46,875 bases of DNA, taken from assembly GCA_902515185.1 (NCBI GenBank), contig CABXTN010000007.1:1-46875 (forward strand), read 5' to 3'. Position 1 is the first letter of the stretch. Each line of letters begins with the position of its first letter. Below the pieces are notes generated by a model that was not told the DNA's origin, made no database searches, and saw only the letters and a program-made list of their open reading frames with translations. This stretch comes from an uncultured Pelagibacteraceae bacterium (GTDB lineage Bacteria; Pseudomonadota; Alphaproteobacteria; Pelagibacterales; Pelagibacteraceae). The position numbers and the translations under genes are program-made. Shown piece after piece: positions 17,556 to 27,383 of the stretch.

Positions 17556-18826
17556 TGAAAAATATTAGCTTCCTTCAAATCCAAAGCAAAAGCCCTTTAA
17601 CGAATATGTACATGGGCTCTACTTTATTATCGATTGCTATTTTTGATGTTTTTGTAAGCTCTTTCTTTAGTATTAATATTACATCTTTTTTACCTCAAAA
17701 TATAAGTACTTTTTTACCTTTAATAATTGGCTTCATAGGTCTTGGTATCTTTAGAATGGAATACACTGGGATACATTTACTAGACAAGGTTAATAAAAAT
17801 ATAAATACAAATAATTTTAATGCGTTTCTTACGCTTTTAATAATTTTTGTTGTAATTAAAGCTACACCTCCTGCATTAAGTTGGATGATATTAGATGCTA
17901 ATATATCGGGTGACACAAAAGAAGCTTGTACAGGGACAGGAGCTTGTTGGACTTACATAAAAGTTTGGTTTAGAAGATTTATGTATGGAATGTACCCAAA
18001 TGAACTCCATTGGAGAATTAATAGTGCATTTATTTTAGTTATAGCTTTAGGCTTTGTTGGTTATTTTTTTAAAGAAAACCTTAAAAAATATTTAGCATTA
18101 TATTATGTAGTAATTTATCCAATAATTGCATTCTTAATTATTTACTATTTAATATCAGGAGGATCTTTTGGTCTTGTTTGGGTTGAAACTGGAGCTTGGG
18201 GTGGTTTATCATTAACCTTTATTGTTTCATTCTTCTGTTTAATATTTTGTTTTCCATTAGGTATGGTTTTAGCTCTTGGACGTAGATCAAATTTACCTGC
18301 TGTAAGATATATTTCTGTTGGTTACATCGAATTTTGGAGAGGTGTCCCGCTAATTACAGTTTTATTTATGTCATCAGTAATGTTTCCAATGTTTTTACCA
18401 GAAGACTTTTTCATGGATAAATTGGTAAGAGTAATTATAGCAATTACTTTATTTGAAGCAGCCTATTGCGCTGAAGTAATTAGGGGAGGTCTCCAAGCTT
18501 TACCAAGAGGGCAGTATGATGCAGCTAAATCTTTAGGTATGGGATATTGGAAAATGCATATCTTTGTAATCTTACCACAAGCCTTAAAACTTGTTATTCC
18601 TGGAATTGCTAATACTTTTTTAGCTTTAGTTAAAGATACACCTTTAATTTTTGTAGTTGGCTTAGCAGAAATTGCCGGCATGTTAGCGTTAGCAAAAACA
18701 AATCCTAAATGGCTTGGTTTTGCAATGGAAGGTTATATATTTGCTGCTATAATTTTCTGGATAATCTGTTATGCTATGAGTAAATATAGCTACAACTTAG
18801 AAAATAAATATAAAACTGAAAGATAA
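17555..18826 (+). CDS. aapM: General L-amino-acid ABC transporter permease 2
   Basis: A 423-residue second permease subunit, heterodimer partner of AapQ. The N-terminal third is a set of extra hydrophobic segments typical of AapM/BztC. The core has GGLSLTFIVSFFCLIFCFPLGMVLALGRRS, FWRGVPLITVLFMSSVMFP, and an EAA loop AEVIRGGLQALPRGQYDAAKSLGMGYW near residues 308-334. It ends 3 bases before the ATPase gene. Confidence 0.94.
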   Translation: MKNISFLQIQSKSPLTNMYMGSTLLSIAIFDVFVSSFFSINITSFLPQNISTFLPLIIGFIGLGIFRMEYTGIHLLDKVNKNINTNNFNAFLTLLIIFVVIKATPPALSWMILDANISGDTKEACTGTGACWTYIKVWFRRFMYGMYPNELHWRINSAFILVIALGFVGYFFKENLKKYLALYYVVIYPIIAFLIIYYLISGGSFGLVWVETGAWGGLSLTFIVSFFCLIFCFPLGMVLALGRRSNLPAVRYISVGYIEFWRGVPLITVLFMSSVMFPMFLPEDFFMDKLVRVIIAITLFEAAYCAEVIRGGLQALPRGQYDAAKSLGMGYWKMHIFVILPQALKLVIPGIANTFLALVKDTPLIFVVGLAEIAGMLALAKTNPKWLGFAMEGYIFAAIIFWIICYAMSKYSYNLENKYKTER

Positions 18827-18829
18827 GAT

Positions 18830-19564
18830 ATGTCAGATCCAATAATTAAAATTGAAAATATGAATAAATGGTTTGGTGATTTTCAAGTTTTAAAAAATAT
18901 TGATTTATCAGTTGAAAAAAATAAAAAAATAGTAGTTTGTGGCCCATCCGGATCTGGGAAATCAACTTTGATCAGATGTATTAATAGATTAGAAGAACAT
19001 CAAGAAGGAACAATAATTGTTGACGGTACAGAGCTTTCTGAAAACACAAAAAACATAGAAGCTATCAGAGCAGAAGTTGGAATGGTTTTTCAACAATTTA
19101 ATTTATTTCCACACTTATCAATTCTGGATAATTGTACTTTAGCACCAATATGGGTAAAAAAAATGCCCAAAGCAAAAGCAGAAGAATTAGCATTAGAGCA
19201 TTTAGAAAGAGTTCAAATAAGTGATCAAGCACAAAAATTCCCTGGACAGCTGTCTGGTGGACAACAACAAAGATGTGCAATTGCAAGAGCTCTATGTATG
19301 GAGCCAAAAATAATGCTTTTTGATGAACCTACATCAGCTTTAGACCCAGAAATGATTAAAGAAGTACTAGATGCAATGGTAAATCTTGCAAAAGCAGGTA
19401 TGACAATGATTGTTGTAACCCATGAGATGGGTTTTGCTAAAGAAGTTGCTGATGAGGTTATTTTTATGGATGAAGGAATGATAGTTGAAAGAGCAGAAAC
19501 AAAAACATTCTTTGCAAATCCAAAAAGTGATAGAACAAAATTGTTTTTAAGTCAGATACTTTAA
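18830..19564 (+). CDS. aapP: General L-amino-acid ABC transporter ATPase
   Basis: A 244-residue ATPase powering the aapJQM transporter. Walker [10 protein letters not shown] (~residues 39-47), Q-loop [15 protein letters not shown] signature LSGGQQQR, Walker [14 protein letters not shown] and the H-loop VVTHEMGF are all intact. [20 protein letters not shown] is typical of polar amino-acid ATPases. It is the last gene of the transporter operon, followed by a weak hairpin at 19598-19615. Confidence 0.97.
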   Translation: MSDPIIKIENMNKWFGDFQVLKNIDLSVEKNKKIVVCGPSGSGKSTLIRCINRLEEHQEGTIIVDGTELSENTKNIEAIRAEVGMVFQQFNLFPHLSILDNCTLAPIWVKKMPKAKAEELALEHLERVQISDQAQKFPGQLSGGQQQRCAIARALCMEPKIMLFDEPTSALDPEMIKEVLDAMVNLAKAGMTMIVVTHEMGFAKEVADEVIFMDEGMIVERAETKTFFANPKSDRTKLFLSQIL

Positions 19565-19597
19565 CCTATCGTTATAGCAAAAACCCATTATTTATAT

Positions 19598-19615
19598 AAA
19601 AACTTTAGAGTTTTT
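19598..19615 (+). terminator. Weak terminator-like hairpin after aapP
   Basis: AAAAACT (19598-19604) pairs with AGTTTTT (19609-19615) around a 4-base loop TTAG, 33 bases after the aapP stop. The arms are mostly A-T and the T-run is part of the stem, so termination would be inefficient. Confidence 0.45.
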
Positions 19616-19715
19616 ATGTCAGAGTCAACACCAAAAAGGAGCTAAAAATAATTTTTTTTATACTTGCAATAAGTTTCAGGATAGGCTTCAATCTGCTTTT
19701 TTAAGAGGGGTCTTA

Positions 19716-20087
19716 ATGGAAGATAATTTTAACAAACACTTAGGTAACAAGCTTAAGCTAAGAAGATTAGCTTTAGGATTAACACAAACAAAAGTAGCAA
19801 AAGCTATAAACGTCACATTTCAACAAATTCAAAAATACGAAAAAGGAACTAATGGAGTAAGCTCTATAAGATTACTTCAATTGTCGAATTATCTTAAAGT
19901 TCCTATTAATTATTTTTTTGAAGATTTTGGTGAATATGCAATTAATGCAGATAGAGTTAAAGAAAGTCATCTAACGGTAAATTATAATTTTTTAATTAAA
20001 CTTTATTCCGAACTAACGCCTGATCAAAAAATAAAATTTGGTAAAAATCTGCAAGTAGCACAACCAAACTTGACAAAGACTGGTTAA
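19716..20087 (+). CDS. XRE-family DNA-binding regulator
   Basis: A 123-residue protein with an N-terminal Cro/C1-type helix-turn-helix at about residues 11-66: LGNKLKLRRLALGLTQTKVA, then VTFQQIQKYEKGTNGVSS, then LSNYLKVPINYFF. The C-terminal half is a short acidic/helical tail ending DQKIKFGKNLQVAQ. AAGAGGGG about 10 bases before the ATG is one of the clearer ribosome sites in the window. The gene resembles the small XRE regulators widespread in alphaproteobacteria, but its target is not evident. It ends only 3 bases before the convergent tRNA-Asn. Confidence 0.85.
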   Translation: MEDNFNKHLGNKLKLRRLALGLTQTKVAKAINVTFQQIQKYEKGTNGVSSIRLLQLSNYLKVPINYFFEDFGEYAINADRVKESHLTVNYNFLIKLYSELTPDQKIKFGKNLQVAQPNLTKTG

Positions 20088-20090
20088 TTT

Positions 20091-20166
20091 TGGCTCCTCG
20101 GGCAGGACTCGAACCTGCGACCAATTGATTAACAGTCAACTGCTCTACCAACTGAGCTACCGAGGA
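20091..20166 (-). tRNA. tRNA-Asn (GUU anticodon)
   Basis: Read on the minus strand, 76 bases including encoded CCA. The acceptor arms are TCCTCGG and CCGAGGA, with discriminator G and CCA at 20093-20091. The anticodon loop contains GTT (…GACTGTTAATC…). The D arm GTAGCTCAGTTGGTAGAGC and T arm GCAGGTTCGAGTCCTGC are canonical. Confidence 0.97.
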
Positions 20167-20216
20167 ATGTAAAAATCAAAACTTACTTTTTTTTATGACT
20201 AAAACAACTCTTTTTT

Positions 20217-20290
20217 TGGAGGTAACGCCCGGAATCGAACCGGGATACAAGGATTTGCAATCCTCTGCGTAACCATTCCGCCACGTTACC
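20217..20290 (-). tRNA. tRNA-Cys (GCA anticodon)
   Basis: Read on the minus strand, 74 bases including encoded CCA. The acceptor arms are GGTAACG and CGTTACC with discriminator T, the cysteine identity base. The anticodon stem GAGGA/TCCTT closes loop TTGCAAA, anticodon GCA. It lies 50 bases upstream of tRNA-Asn on the same strand, so the two may be co-transcribed. Confidence 0.97.
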
Positions 20291-20417
20291 ATTTAAAAGG
20301 ACAAAAAATCAATTTAATACATGTTTATATAATTGTTTTTAAGAATTAGTCTATAAATTTCCACTTAAAATTGATTATTGTTTATTCAGGTGATTAATTT
20401 ATAAACTAAAAAGGCAT

Positions 20418-23042
20418 ATGAGTTCAGATAAATATAATCATGTAGAAGTAGAAAATCGTATTTATTCATATTGGGTAAAAAATGAATTATTTAAGCCTAA
20501 AAAAAATAAGAAAAAATTTTCAATTGTAATACCACCACCCAATGTAACTGGAAGTTTACATATGGGCCATGCTCTTAATAATTCAATTCAAGATCTTTTA
20601 ACCCGATATCATAGAATGAATAATTTCGAAACTTTATGGCAACCAGGAACTGACCATGCTGGAATAGCAACGCAGGCATTAGTAGAAAAAAAATTAGAAA
20701 AGGACGGCATAAATAAAAACGACCTTGGTAGAGATAATTTCATCAAAAAAGTGTGGGAATGGAAAAGTCAATATGGAGATATAATTTTAAATCAACTCAA
20801 AAAATTAGGATGCTCGTGTGATTGGTCAAGAAATGCATTTACCATGGATGATAATTTATCCGATAGTGTTTTAAGAGTATTCGTAGAACTTCATAAAAAG
20901 AATATTATTTATAAAGCAAAAAAACTAGTAAATTGGGATACTGTTTTAAAAACTGCTATTTCTGATCTAGAAGTTGACCAAAGAGAAGTAAATTCAAAAT
21001 TATACTATATTAAATACCCTATTAACGGCACTAATGAATTTATAACAATCGCGACAACTAGACCTGAAACCATGCTGGGTGACACAGCTGTCGCAGTCAA
21101 TCCTAAAGATAAAAGGTTTAAAAAGTATAAAAATAAAGATGTAGATTTACCTTTAGTAGGTAGAAAAATTAAAATTATATTTGATAATTATGCTGATCCA
21201 GAACAAGGAACGGGCGCTGTTAAAATTACACCAGCTCATGATTTTAATGACTATGATGTTGGCCAAAGAAACAAACTTCAAATAATAAATATTTTTACAG
21301 AAGATGGAAAAATTAATAATAATTGTCCAAAAAAGTATCAAGGCTTAGATAGATTTGAAGCAAGAAAACTAATACTTGAAGATTTAAAAAATCTTAATTT
21401 ATTTGTTAAAGAGGTAAACATTAAAAATAAAGTTCCATATGGTGATAGATCTAATTCTGTAATTGAACCATATTTAACAGAGCAATGGTTTGCTGATGCA
21501 AAAAAACTTTCTATAAAAGCAAAGAAAATTGTTAAATCAAAAAAAACAAATTTCTTTCCTGAAAATTGGTCAAAGACATATTTTCAATGGATGAATAATA
21601 TTGAACCCTGGTGTATCTCAAGACAACTTTGGTGGGGTCATCAAATACCAGCTTGGTATGGACCTGATAAAAAAATCTTTGTTGCACTTAATGAAAAAGA
21701 AGCAAAACTTAATGCTAAAAAATTCTATAAAAAAGATGTTGAATTAAAAAGAGATCCTGATGTTTTGGATACTTGGTTTTCATCAGGTTTATGGCCATTT
21801 GCAACATTAGGTTGGAATACTAAAGATCCTTATCTTAAAAAATTTTATCCAACATCTGTATTAGTTACTGGTTTTGATATCATTTTCTTTTGGGTAGCCA
21901 GAATGATTATGTTTGGAATGGAATTTATTAAAAAAGAACCTTTTAAAGATATCTATGTTCATGCTTTAGTTAGGGACGAGAAGGGTCAAAAAATGTCTAA
22001 ATCAAAAGGCAACGTGATTGATCCTTTAGACTTAATAGAAAAGTACAGTGCAGATGCATTAAGATTTACTCTTTTATCAATGGCGTCTCCTGGTAGAGAC
22101 GTTAAACTTTCTGAAGATAGAGTAAAAGGTAATAGGAATTTTCTTAATAAGTTATGGAATGTAAACAATTTTTTAGTTCATAATAAATGTGACATTAAAA
22201 ATGCTAAAAAAGCACCTAAAGCTAAAATTAATATTAATAAATGGATATATTCTGAATTAGTTCAAACAAAATTAATTGTTGAAAAGAACATAAAAGGATA
22301 TCGATTTGATGAAGCAGCACGAAATGTATACCAGTTTGTATGGCATTCTTATTGTGATTGGTATTTAGAGCTAAGTAAAACAATCTTAAATTCAAATAAT
22401 AAAAAAGACATCAAAGAAACTAAAGAAATTGCTAGCTATGTATTTAAAGAAATTTTAGTTTTATTGCACCCATTCATACCCTTTATTACAGAGGAGATAT
22501 GGCTTAAAAACAAGTTAGATAACTCAAATAAAGATTACTTAATGTATTCTAATTGGATTTCAGGCAAACCTAAAAAAGAAAAATTTGCTGATGTCGAAAA
22601 TATTATTGATTTCATTACTGAAATTAGGTCATTTAAAAATGAAATTAGTATAAGCCCTGGCTCATATGTTGATATTTCACTTAGTAATATTAGTAATAAG
22701 AATAAATCCTTTTTTGTTAAGAATGACACAGTAATAAAAAGGCTTGGAAGAATAACAAATTTTACCGATAAAGATCAAAATAAGCCATCTGCGTCTTTGG
22801 TTATAAAAGGGAGTGTTTTTAAACTTTATTTTGAGCAAAATGTTGATTTAAATCTGATTAAAGAAAATCTTTTAAGTAAACAGACTAAATATCAAGCTGA
22901 AATGGATAAAATTTCATCAAGATTGAAGAATAAAGACTTTGTTAAGCGTGCACCAAAACATATTGTTGACCAAGAAAAAAGTAATTATAATAATTTAGAA
23001 AATGATATAAAGAAAATATCAACAACTATAAAAAACTTATAA
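20418..23042 (+). CDS. valS: Valyl-tRNA synthetase
   Basis: Class I synthetase charging tRNA-Val, 874 residues. The HIGH-type motif is [15 protein letters not shown] at residues 39-53 and KMSKS is at 525-529. The CP1 editing domain is marked by [20 protein letters not shown] and [16 protein letters not shown]. Near residue 390 the catalytic-domain motif [18 protein letters not shown] is intact, and the C-terminal ~65 residues form the charged coiled-coil arm expected of ValS. The stop overlaps the ilvD start by one base (TAATG), coupling Val-tRNA charging with branched-chain amino-acid synthesis. Confidence 0.98.
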   Translation: MSSDKYNHVEVENRIYSYWVKNELFKPKKNKKKFSIVIPPPNVTGSLHMGHALNNSIQDLLTRYHRMNNFETLWQPGTDHAGIATQALVEKKLEKDGINKNDLGRDNFIKKVWEWKSQYGDIILNQLKKLGCSCDWSRNAFTMDDNLSDSVLRVFVELHKKNIIYKAKKLVNWDTVLKTAISDLEVDQREVNSKLYYIKYPINGTNEFITIATTRPETMLGDTAVAVNPKDKRFKKYKNKDVDLPLVGRKIKIIFDNYADPEQGTGAVKITPAHDFNDYDVGQRNKLQIINIFTEDGKINNNCPKKYQGLDRFEARKLILEDLKNLNLFVKEVNIKNKVPYGDRSNSVIEPYLTEQWFADAKKLSIKAKKIVKSKKTNFFPENWSKTYFQWMNNIEPWCISRQLWWGHQIPAWYGPDKKIFVALNEKEAKLNAKKFYKKDVELKRDPDVLDTWFSSGLWPFATLGWNTKDPYLKKFYPTSVLVTGFDIIFFWVARMIMFGMEFIKKEPFKDIYVHALVRDEKGQKMSKSKGNVIDPLDLIEKYSADALRFTLLSMASPGRDVKLSEDRVKGNRNFLNKLWNVNNFLVHNKCDIKNAKKAPKAKININKWIYSELVQTKLIVEKNIKGYRFDEAARNVYQFVWHSYCDWYLELSKTILNSNNKKDIKETKEIASYVFKEILVLLHPFIPFITEEIWLKNKLDNSNKDYLMYSNWISGKPKKEKFADVENIIDFITEIRSFKNEISISPGSYVDISLSNISNKNKSFFVKNDTVIKRLGRITNFTDKDQNKPSASLVIKGSVFKLYFEQNVDLNLIKENLLSKQTKYQAEMDKISSRLKNKDFVKRAPKHIVDQEKSNYNNLENDIKKISTTIKNL

Positions 23043-24760
23043 TGCCAAAATTTAATAAAAAAAAATTACCAAGTAGACATACATCTTTAGGTCCTGATAA
23101 AGCACCACAAAGATCCTTCTATTATGCAATGGATCTTACGGAAAAAGATGTTGCAAAACCTTTTGTGGGCGTTGTTTCAACCTGGAATGAAGCTGCCCCT
23201 TGTAATATTGCCCTAATGAGACAAGCTCAGTCTGTTAAAAAAGGTGTTCATCAAGCAGGAGGAACCCCAAGGGAATTTTGTACTATTACTGTTACTGACG
23301 GAATAGCAATGGGCCATGAAGGCATGAAGTCATCTTTAATATCAAGAGATGTTATTGCAGATTCAACCGAATTAACTGTTAGAGGACATTGTTACGACGC
23401 ATTAGTTGGAGTAGCAGGTTGTGATAAATCATTACCTGGCTTGATGATGGCTATGGTACGATTAAACGTTCCAAGTGTATTTATTTATGGTGGATCCATT
23501 CTTCCAGGAAGATTTAATGGTAAAGATGTAACCGTTGTTGATGTATTTGAAGGAGTTGGAAAATATTCTGCAGGCAAAATGTCAGCTCATGCATTAAGAA
23601 AATTAGAATTAAAAGCTTGCCCAAGTGCAGGAGCTTGTGGTGGTCAATTTACAGCAAATACTATGGCGTGTGTATCTGAAGCTATTGGATTAGCATTACC
23701 ATATTCAGCTGGTACACCAGCACCTTATACGCAAAGAGATTCTTATGCTTTAAAAAGTGGAAAAGCAGTTATGAATTTATTACAAAAAAAAATTAGACCA
23801 AGAGACATTGTAACAAAAAAATCATTAGAAAATGCTGCAACAATCGTTGCTGCAACAGGAGGTTCTACAAATGCTGCATTACATTTGCCAGCTCTTGCAA
23901 ACGAAGCTGGAATAAAATTTGATTTAATGGATGTTGCAAGAATTTTTAAAAAAACACCTTATCTTGCAGATTTAAAACCTGGTGGAAAATATGTTGCTAA
24001 AGATATGTGGAAAGCAGGGGGCGTTCCAATGCTACTAAAAACTTTATTAGATGGTGGATATATTCACGGTGATTGTATGACGGTTACTGGTAAAACAATG
24101 AGGCAAAATTTAAAAAATGTTAAGTTTAATAAAAATCAAAAAGTTATGAGAACACATAATCAACCATTATCTCCTGATGGAGGTGTTGTTGGTTTAAAAG
24201 GAAACCTAGCACCAGATGGAGCTATTGTTAAAGTTGCAGGATTAAAAAAATTACAATTCACTGGTAAAGCTAGATGTTTTGATACTGAGGAAGCAGCTTA
24301 CAAAGCTGTGAAACATAAAAAGTACAAAGACGGCGATATAATTATAATTAGATACGAAGGCCCAAAGGGTGGACCAGGTATGAGAGAAATGCTTCAAACA
24401 ACGGGAGCAATATACGGACAAGGAAAAGGTGAAAAAGTTGCATTAATTACTGATGGAAGATTTTCGGGAGCAACACGTGGTTTTTGTATAGGTCACGTTG
24501 GACCAGAAGCTTCTGTTGGCGGACCAATAGCTCTATTAAGGAATGGAGATATTATTGATCTTGATGCTAAGAAAGGCACAATAAATGTTCGTTTATCTAA
24601 AAAAGAATTAGCTAAAAGAAGAAAAAAATGGAAACCAAAGAAAATCAACTTTGGTAATGGAACTCTTTGGAAGTATGCTCAAACAGTTGGGCCGGCATAT
24701 CTTGGAGCACCCACACATCCTGGTGCAAAAGAAGAGGTTAGAACTTACGCTGATATTTAA
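23042..24760 (+). CDS. ilvD: Dihydroxy-acid dehydratase
   Basis: Fe-S enzyme of valine/isoleucine/leucine and pantothenate synthesis, dehydrating 2,3-dihydroxy-3-methyl acids to 2-keto acids. The 572-residue protein shows [10 protein letters not shown] and [20 protein letters not shown] (cluster cysteines), the [12 protein letters not shown] motif, and [11 protein letters not shown] near residue 480. The protein is less AT-driven in composition than its neighbours and its Gly/Ala content is high. It overlaps valS and manC by one base each. Confidence 0.97.
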   Translation: MPKFNKKKLPSRHTSLGPDKAPQRSFYYAMDLTEKDVAKPFVGVVSTWNEAAPCNIALMRQAQSVKKGVHQAGGTPREFCTITVTDGIAMGHEGMKSSLISRDVIADSTELTVRGHCYDALVGVAGCDKSLPGLMMAMVRLNVPSVFIYGGSILPGRFNGKDVTVVDVFEGVGKYSAGKMSAHALRKLELKACPSAGACGGQFTANTMACVSEAIGLALPYSAGTPAPYTQRDSYALKSGKAVMNLLQKKIRPRDIVTKKSLENAATIVAATGGSTNAALHLPALANEAGIKFDLMDVARIFKKTPYLADLKPGGKYVAKDMWKAGGVPMLLKTLLDGGYIHGDCMTVTGKTMRQNLKNVKFNKNQKVMRTHNQPLSPDGGVVGLKGNLAPDGAIVKVAGLKKLQFTGKARCFDTEEAAYKAVKHKKYKDGDIIIIRYEGPKGGPGMREMLQTTGAIYGQGKGEKVALITDGRFSGATRGFCIGHVGPEASVGGPIALLRNGDIIDLDAKKGTINVRLSKKELAKRRKKWKPKKINFGNGTLWKYAQTVGPAYLGAPTHPGAKEEVRTYADI

Positions 24761-25962
24761 TGAAAATTAGACCGGTTATTCTATGTGGTGGAGCAGGTAC
24801 GAGACTGTGGCCTAAAAAATCAAAACATCAAGCAAAGCAGTTTATAGATTTTGGAGGTTGGACCTTAATTAATAAAACTTTTGATAGAATTAAAAGCAAT
24901 GTTTTTGATTATCCAATCATCAGTACTAATTCAAAGTATCTGAGGGAAGTTAAAAAAGCTTTAAAAAGAAGTCGAATTAGTAAATATAAAATAGTTTTGG
25001 AGCCAGCAAAAAAAAATACTGCCCCTGCAATTTTGGCATCAGCATTAATTAAAGAAATTCCAAACAACCAGCCACTAATGTATTTTACTGCTGACCATTT
25101 AATTGAAAAACCAAATAAGCTTATTAGTGCAATTAACAAAAATAAATCAAATTTAGATGAAAAAAATGTATTTATATTTGGTATTAAACCAACAAATCCA
25201 TCAAGTGAATATGGTTACTTCTTAAGTAAAAATGTAAAAAATATTAATAAAGTGACTAGATTTATTGAGAAACCAAAACAAGCAAAAGCTAAACTAGTTA
25301 TAAAACAAAAAGGATACTGGAATTCAGGTATGTTTTTTTTAAGAAAAGACTCAATAATTAATAATTTTAAGAGATATCAGCCTAATATTTTTCGAAACTG
25401 TAGCAAAGCTGTAACAAAAGCAAAATATAAAAGTAATGTGTATTATTTAAATAAACAAGCATTTACTAAAGCAACAGCAAAGTCTTTTGATTACGCAATA
25501 TTAGAAAAAACAAAAAATATAAACGCAATTAAATTAGATATTCCATGGTCAGACTTAGGAAGCTGGAAAGAAATTTGTAAAATGTATGGCAAAAACAAAA
25601 ATAAGTACTTTAAAAAGAAGAATGTATTTCATAGACCATGGGGCAGCTACACAAACTTATTTAAAGGGAAAGAATTCTTAATTAAAGAATTATATGTGAA
25701 ACCCAAAGGTATTTTAAGTCTTCAAAAACATCATCATAGAGCAGAACATTGGGTTGTTACTCATGGTAAACCTAAAATTACTTTAAATAAAAAATATTTT
25801 ACAATGAATCAAGATGAAACTATCTTTATTCCATTAGGCGCAATCCATAGAATAGAAAATCCATATAAAAAACCAGTTAAAATTATAGAAGCTCAAGTAG
25901 GATCGATATTAAAAGAAACTGATATAGTTAGATATCAAGACATATATGGTCGTGTTAAATAA
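24760..25962 (+). CDS. manC: Mannose-1-phosphate guanylyltransferase / mannose-6-phosphate isomerase, short form
   Basis: Produces GDP-mannose for surface polysaccharide. Residues 1-~270 are the nucleotidyltransferase: PVILCGGAGTRLWPKKS with the Lys of HQAKQF, FTADHLI, SEYGYFL, RFIEKPK, and NSGMFFLRK. Residues ~290-400 form the type II phosphomannose isomerase cupin, with HRPWGSY, LQKHHHRAEHWVV and IPLGAIHRIEN. At 400 residues it is shorter than the ~470 usual for bifunctional members, apparently from a trimmed linker. There is no surface-polysaccharide cluster around it. The stop codon lies in a long hairpin. Confidence 0.9.
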   Translation: MKIRPVILCGGAGTRLWPKKSKHQAKQFIDFGGWTLINKTFDRIKSNVFDYPIISTNSKYLREVKKALKRSRISKYKIVLEPAKKNTAPAILASALIKEIPNNQPLMYFTADHLIEKPNKLISAINKNKSNLDEKNVFIFGIKPTNPSSEYGYFLSKNVKNINKVTRFIEKPKQAKAKLVIKQKGYWNSGMFFLRKDSIINNFKRYQPNIFRNCSKAVTKAKYKSNVYYLNKQAFTKATAKSFDYAILEKTKNINAIKLDIPWSDLGSWKEICKMYGKNKNKYFKKKNVFHRPWGSYTNLFKGKEFLIKELYVKPKGILSLQKHHHRAEHWVVTHGKPKITLNKKYFTMNQDETIFIPLGAIHRIENPYKKPVKIIEAQVGSILKETDIVRYQDIYGRVK

Positions 25963-25978
25963 ATTAACATGACCATAT
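25944..25978. terminator. 15-bp hairpin spanning the manC stop, shared by convergent genes
   Basis: Arms 25944-25958 (ATATGGTCGTGTTAA) and 25964-25978 (TTAACATGACCATAT) pair over 15 positions with a single G-T wobble, leaving a 5-base ATAAA loop. The manC stop codon (25960-25962) is in the loop. The structure lies between two converging genes and reads as a hairpin on both strands. It has no long T-run, so it may be a bidirectional terminator or an mRNA 3'-end-stabilising hairpin. Confidence 0.72.
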
Positions 25979-25986
25979 AAATATAT

Positions 25987-26952
25987 TTAAAACCAATTAT
26001 TTGGAATAATTATGTAATGAATTGCTAAAACAATTCCAACCGATACACTTAGTCCAAAGATCATCTTAAGAAAGTCTTTACCAATTAATGGGAAGACATA
26101 TTTAAATTTATAATCTTTATTCATCGTTGAAATTGCAAGTTCTCTACCACATAATAAACCAACAAATACCCATGTTGTTGACATAGGTAAGTCATTTAGT
26201 TCTTTAAAGTAGAATAATACTGCAGCATAAATTATGTTAATAATTGTAGCTGATCTTGCATATCTTGTTCCTGTTTTTTCCAAAACTACTGTTTGGATCC
26301 GTCCACCTTGAATGTAGAAGATGTAGAATAGCAAAGCAGTAAAATATGCCATTACAGTTAGAAGTATTGTAATATCAAGTTGTCTTGGAAGATATACTGC
26401 AATATTTGCTACATCGTGAGATAACCAAACCCACCATAACCAACCTGAAGTGACCCATACTGAGTTTCTCCAAAAGCCTATATACTTTTCATCAACTTCA
26501 TCTAATTTTTCATTGATAAATTTTGAAACTACTATCCAAGCAATATAAGCGACCATAGCAGCTAAACCATATCCAACTACACTTTTTAATAGCATTTTTT
26601 CAAGCACAACTGTTGAAGCAAATGCTGAAAGAACTAAAAAGGTTGTTGATACAGGTATTCCAACTCTTGTTAATATTAAGAGTATTGCAGGCGCTACTGC
26701 ATGATACCATTGAATTTCTTGATAAGGTATTCTAGTTAATCTTCCATATGAAATATCACCATCATACGCATACCATCCCCATGCCAAAGCTAAAATCATT
26801 ACACTAGAAGCTGATCCTGCAAGTACGTACCATTTAAACCACTTCTTTTTAGAAGCTATAAATGTACCCAGTGTTTGAATTGAGTCGTTAGCGATTACGC
26901 TGTAACCGGCAAGGGCAAACCCTATAACCGTGTAAACTAAAGTCATTTCCAT
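25987..26952 (-). CDS. PiT-superfamily-like inorganic ion permease
   Basis: A 321-residue polytopic membrane protein (about eight hydrophobic segments). Two internal signature repeats resemble the PiT phosphate/sulfate permease family: IANDSIQTLGTF at about residues 20-31 and LPMSTTWVFVGLLCGRELAIS near residues 255-276. A third segment VGIPVSTTFLVLSAFAS is at ~109-125, like the PiT GIPVSTTH loop. His of STTH is replaced by Phe or Trp. This matches the fold expected of SLC20-type transporters, but the substrate is not shown. No DUF47/PhoU partner is adjacent. ATG at 26952 is preceded by AAGGGAG. Confidence 0.72.
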   Translation of the reverse strand: MEMTLVYTVIGFALAGYSVIANDSIQTLGTFIASKKKWFKWYVLAGSASSVMILALAWGWYAYDGDISYGRLTRIPYQEIQWYHAVAPAILLILTRVGIPVSTTFLVLSAFASTVVLEKMLLKSVVGYGLAAMVAYIAWIVVSKFINEKLDEVDEKYIGFWRNSVWVTSGWLWWVWLSHDVANIAVYLPRQLDITILLTVMAYFTALLFYIFYIQGGRIQTVVLEKTGTRYARSATIINIIYAAVLFYFKELNDLPMSTTWVFVGLLCGRELAISTMNKDYKFKYVFPLIGKDFLKMIFGLSVSVGIVLAIHYIIIPNNWF

Positions 26953-27036
26953 TTTTTTTCTCCCTTATATTATTGTTCTCGGTTCCTGTTGATTCATGAC
27001 TTAAGGAGTATGTAATATGAGAAGAAAAATAATTCT

Positions 27037-27065
27037 ATATAAAAATTTTTTGATTTGAGAATCAA
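27037..27065 (-). promoter_or_regulatory. Candidate sigma-70 promoter for the PiT-like gene
   Basis: On the minus strand a -35-like TTGATT (27065-27060) and a -10-like TTATAT (27042-27037) are separated by 17 bases, about 85 bases before the ATG at 26952. The -35 box lies inside an inverted repeat, TTTTGATT/AATCAAAA at 27048-27067. AT-rich sequence makes promoter matches cheap, so confidence is limited. Confidence 0.35.
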
Positions 27066-27067
27066 AA
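27048..27067. repeat. Inverted repeat upstream of the PiT-like gene
   Basis: TTTTGATT (27048-27055) and AATCAAAA (27060-27067) form 8-bp perfect arms around TGAG. On the minus strand the right side is followed by A/T-rich sequence ending in five T, so it could be a weak terminator for the small membrane-protein gene at 27118-27339. It could instead be an operator overlapping the next promoter. Confidence 0.4.
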
Positions 27068-27117
27068 GGTGGATTTATCAATAACTAAACTAATTAGAAG
27101 CAAAGTCTACTTTAAAA

Positions 27118-27339
27118 TTAAAATACAACCTTAAAAATACCAATGATAAATAATGGTATCTGTAATCCAAAATTAGCAAGTATAGCTTTATCTTTACTAA
27201 TAAATCCAGCGATAGTCCATCCAACAACTCCCAACCCATGAAAATAGATATTTAAAGGATATATATTTAGGTTTGTTAATAGAATACCAATTAATACTAG
27301 AAATGTACTAATCCATTTAAGATATTTCTTAATAAACAT
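27118..27339 (-). CDS. Small hypothetical membrane protein (possibly DUF6552-like)
   Basis: A 73-residue protein with three short hydrophobic stretches, at about residues 8-26, 31-47 and 53-72. The middle has GLGVVGWTIAGFISKDKA. The layout resembles small proteins annotated as DUF6552 in marine proteobacteria, but this is from memory of pattern, not a search. AAAGGGAAAC lies just before the ATG at 27339. It is transcribed in the same direction as the PiT-like permease, 165 bases upstream of it. No function is proposed. Confidence 0.6.
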   Translation of the reverse strand: MFIKKYLKWISTFLVLIGILLTNLNIYPLNIYFHGLGVVGWTIAGFISKDKAILANFGLQIPLFIIGIFKVVF

Positions 27340-27383
27340 ATGTTTCCCTTTCAGCTTGTTTTATTTAGATTTTAAATAATAAC

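Noticed and set aside
19617-19646. Nine-codon ORF (MSESTPKRS) upstream of the XRE gene
   Set aside because: Too short, overlapping the weak terminator region, with no leader-peptide features such as codon runs.
15064-20290. Integrative element with att sites at the tRNA genes
   Set aside because: No integrase gene and no copy of a tRNA 3' end was seen at the other boundary.
26953-27036. Riboswitch in the leader of the PiT-like gene
   Set aside because: The leader shows no conserved pairing or known aptamer core that I could recognise.
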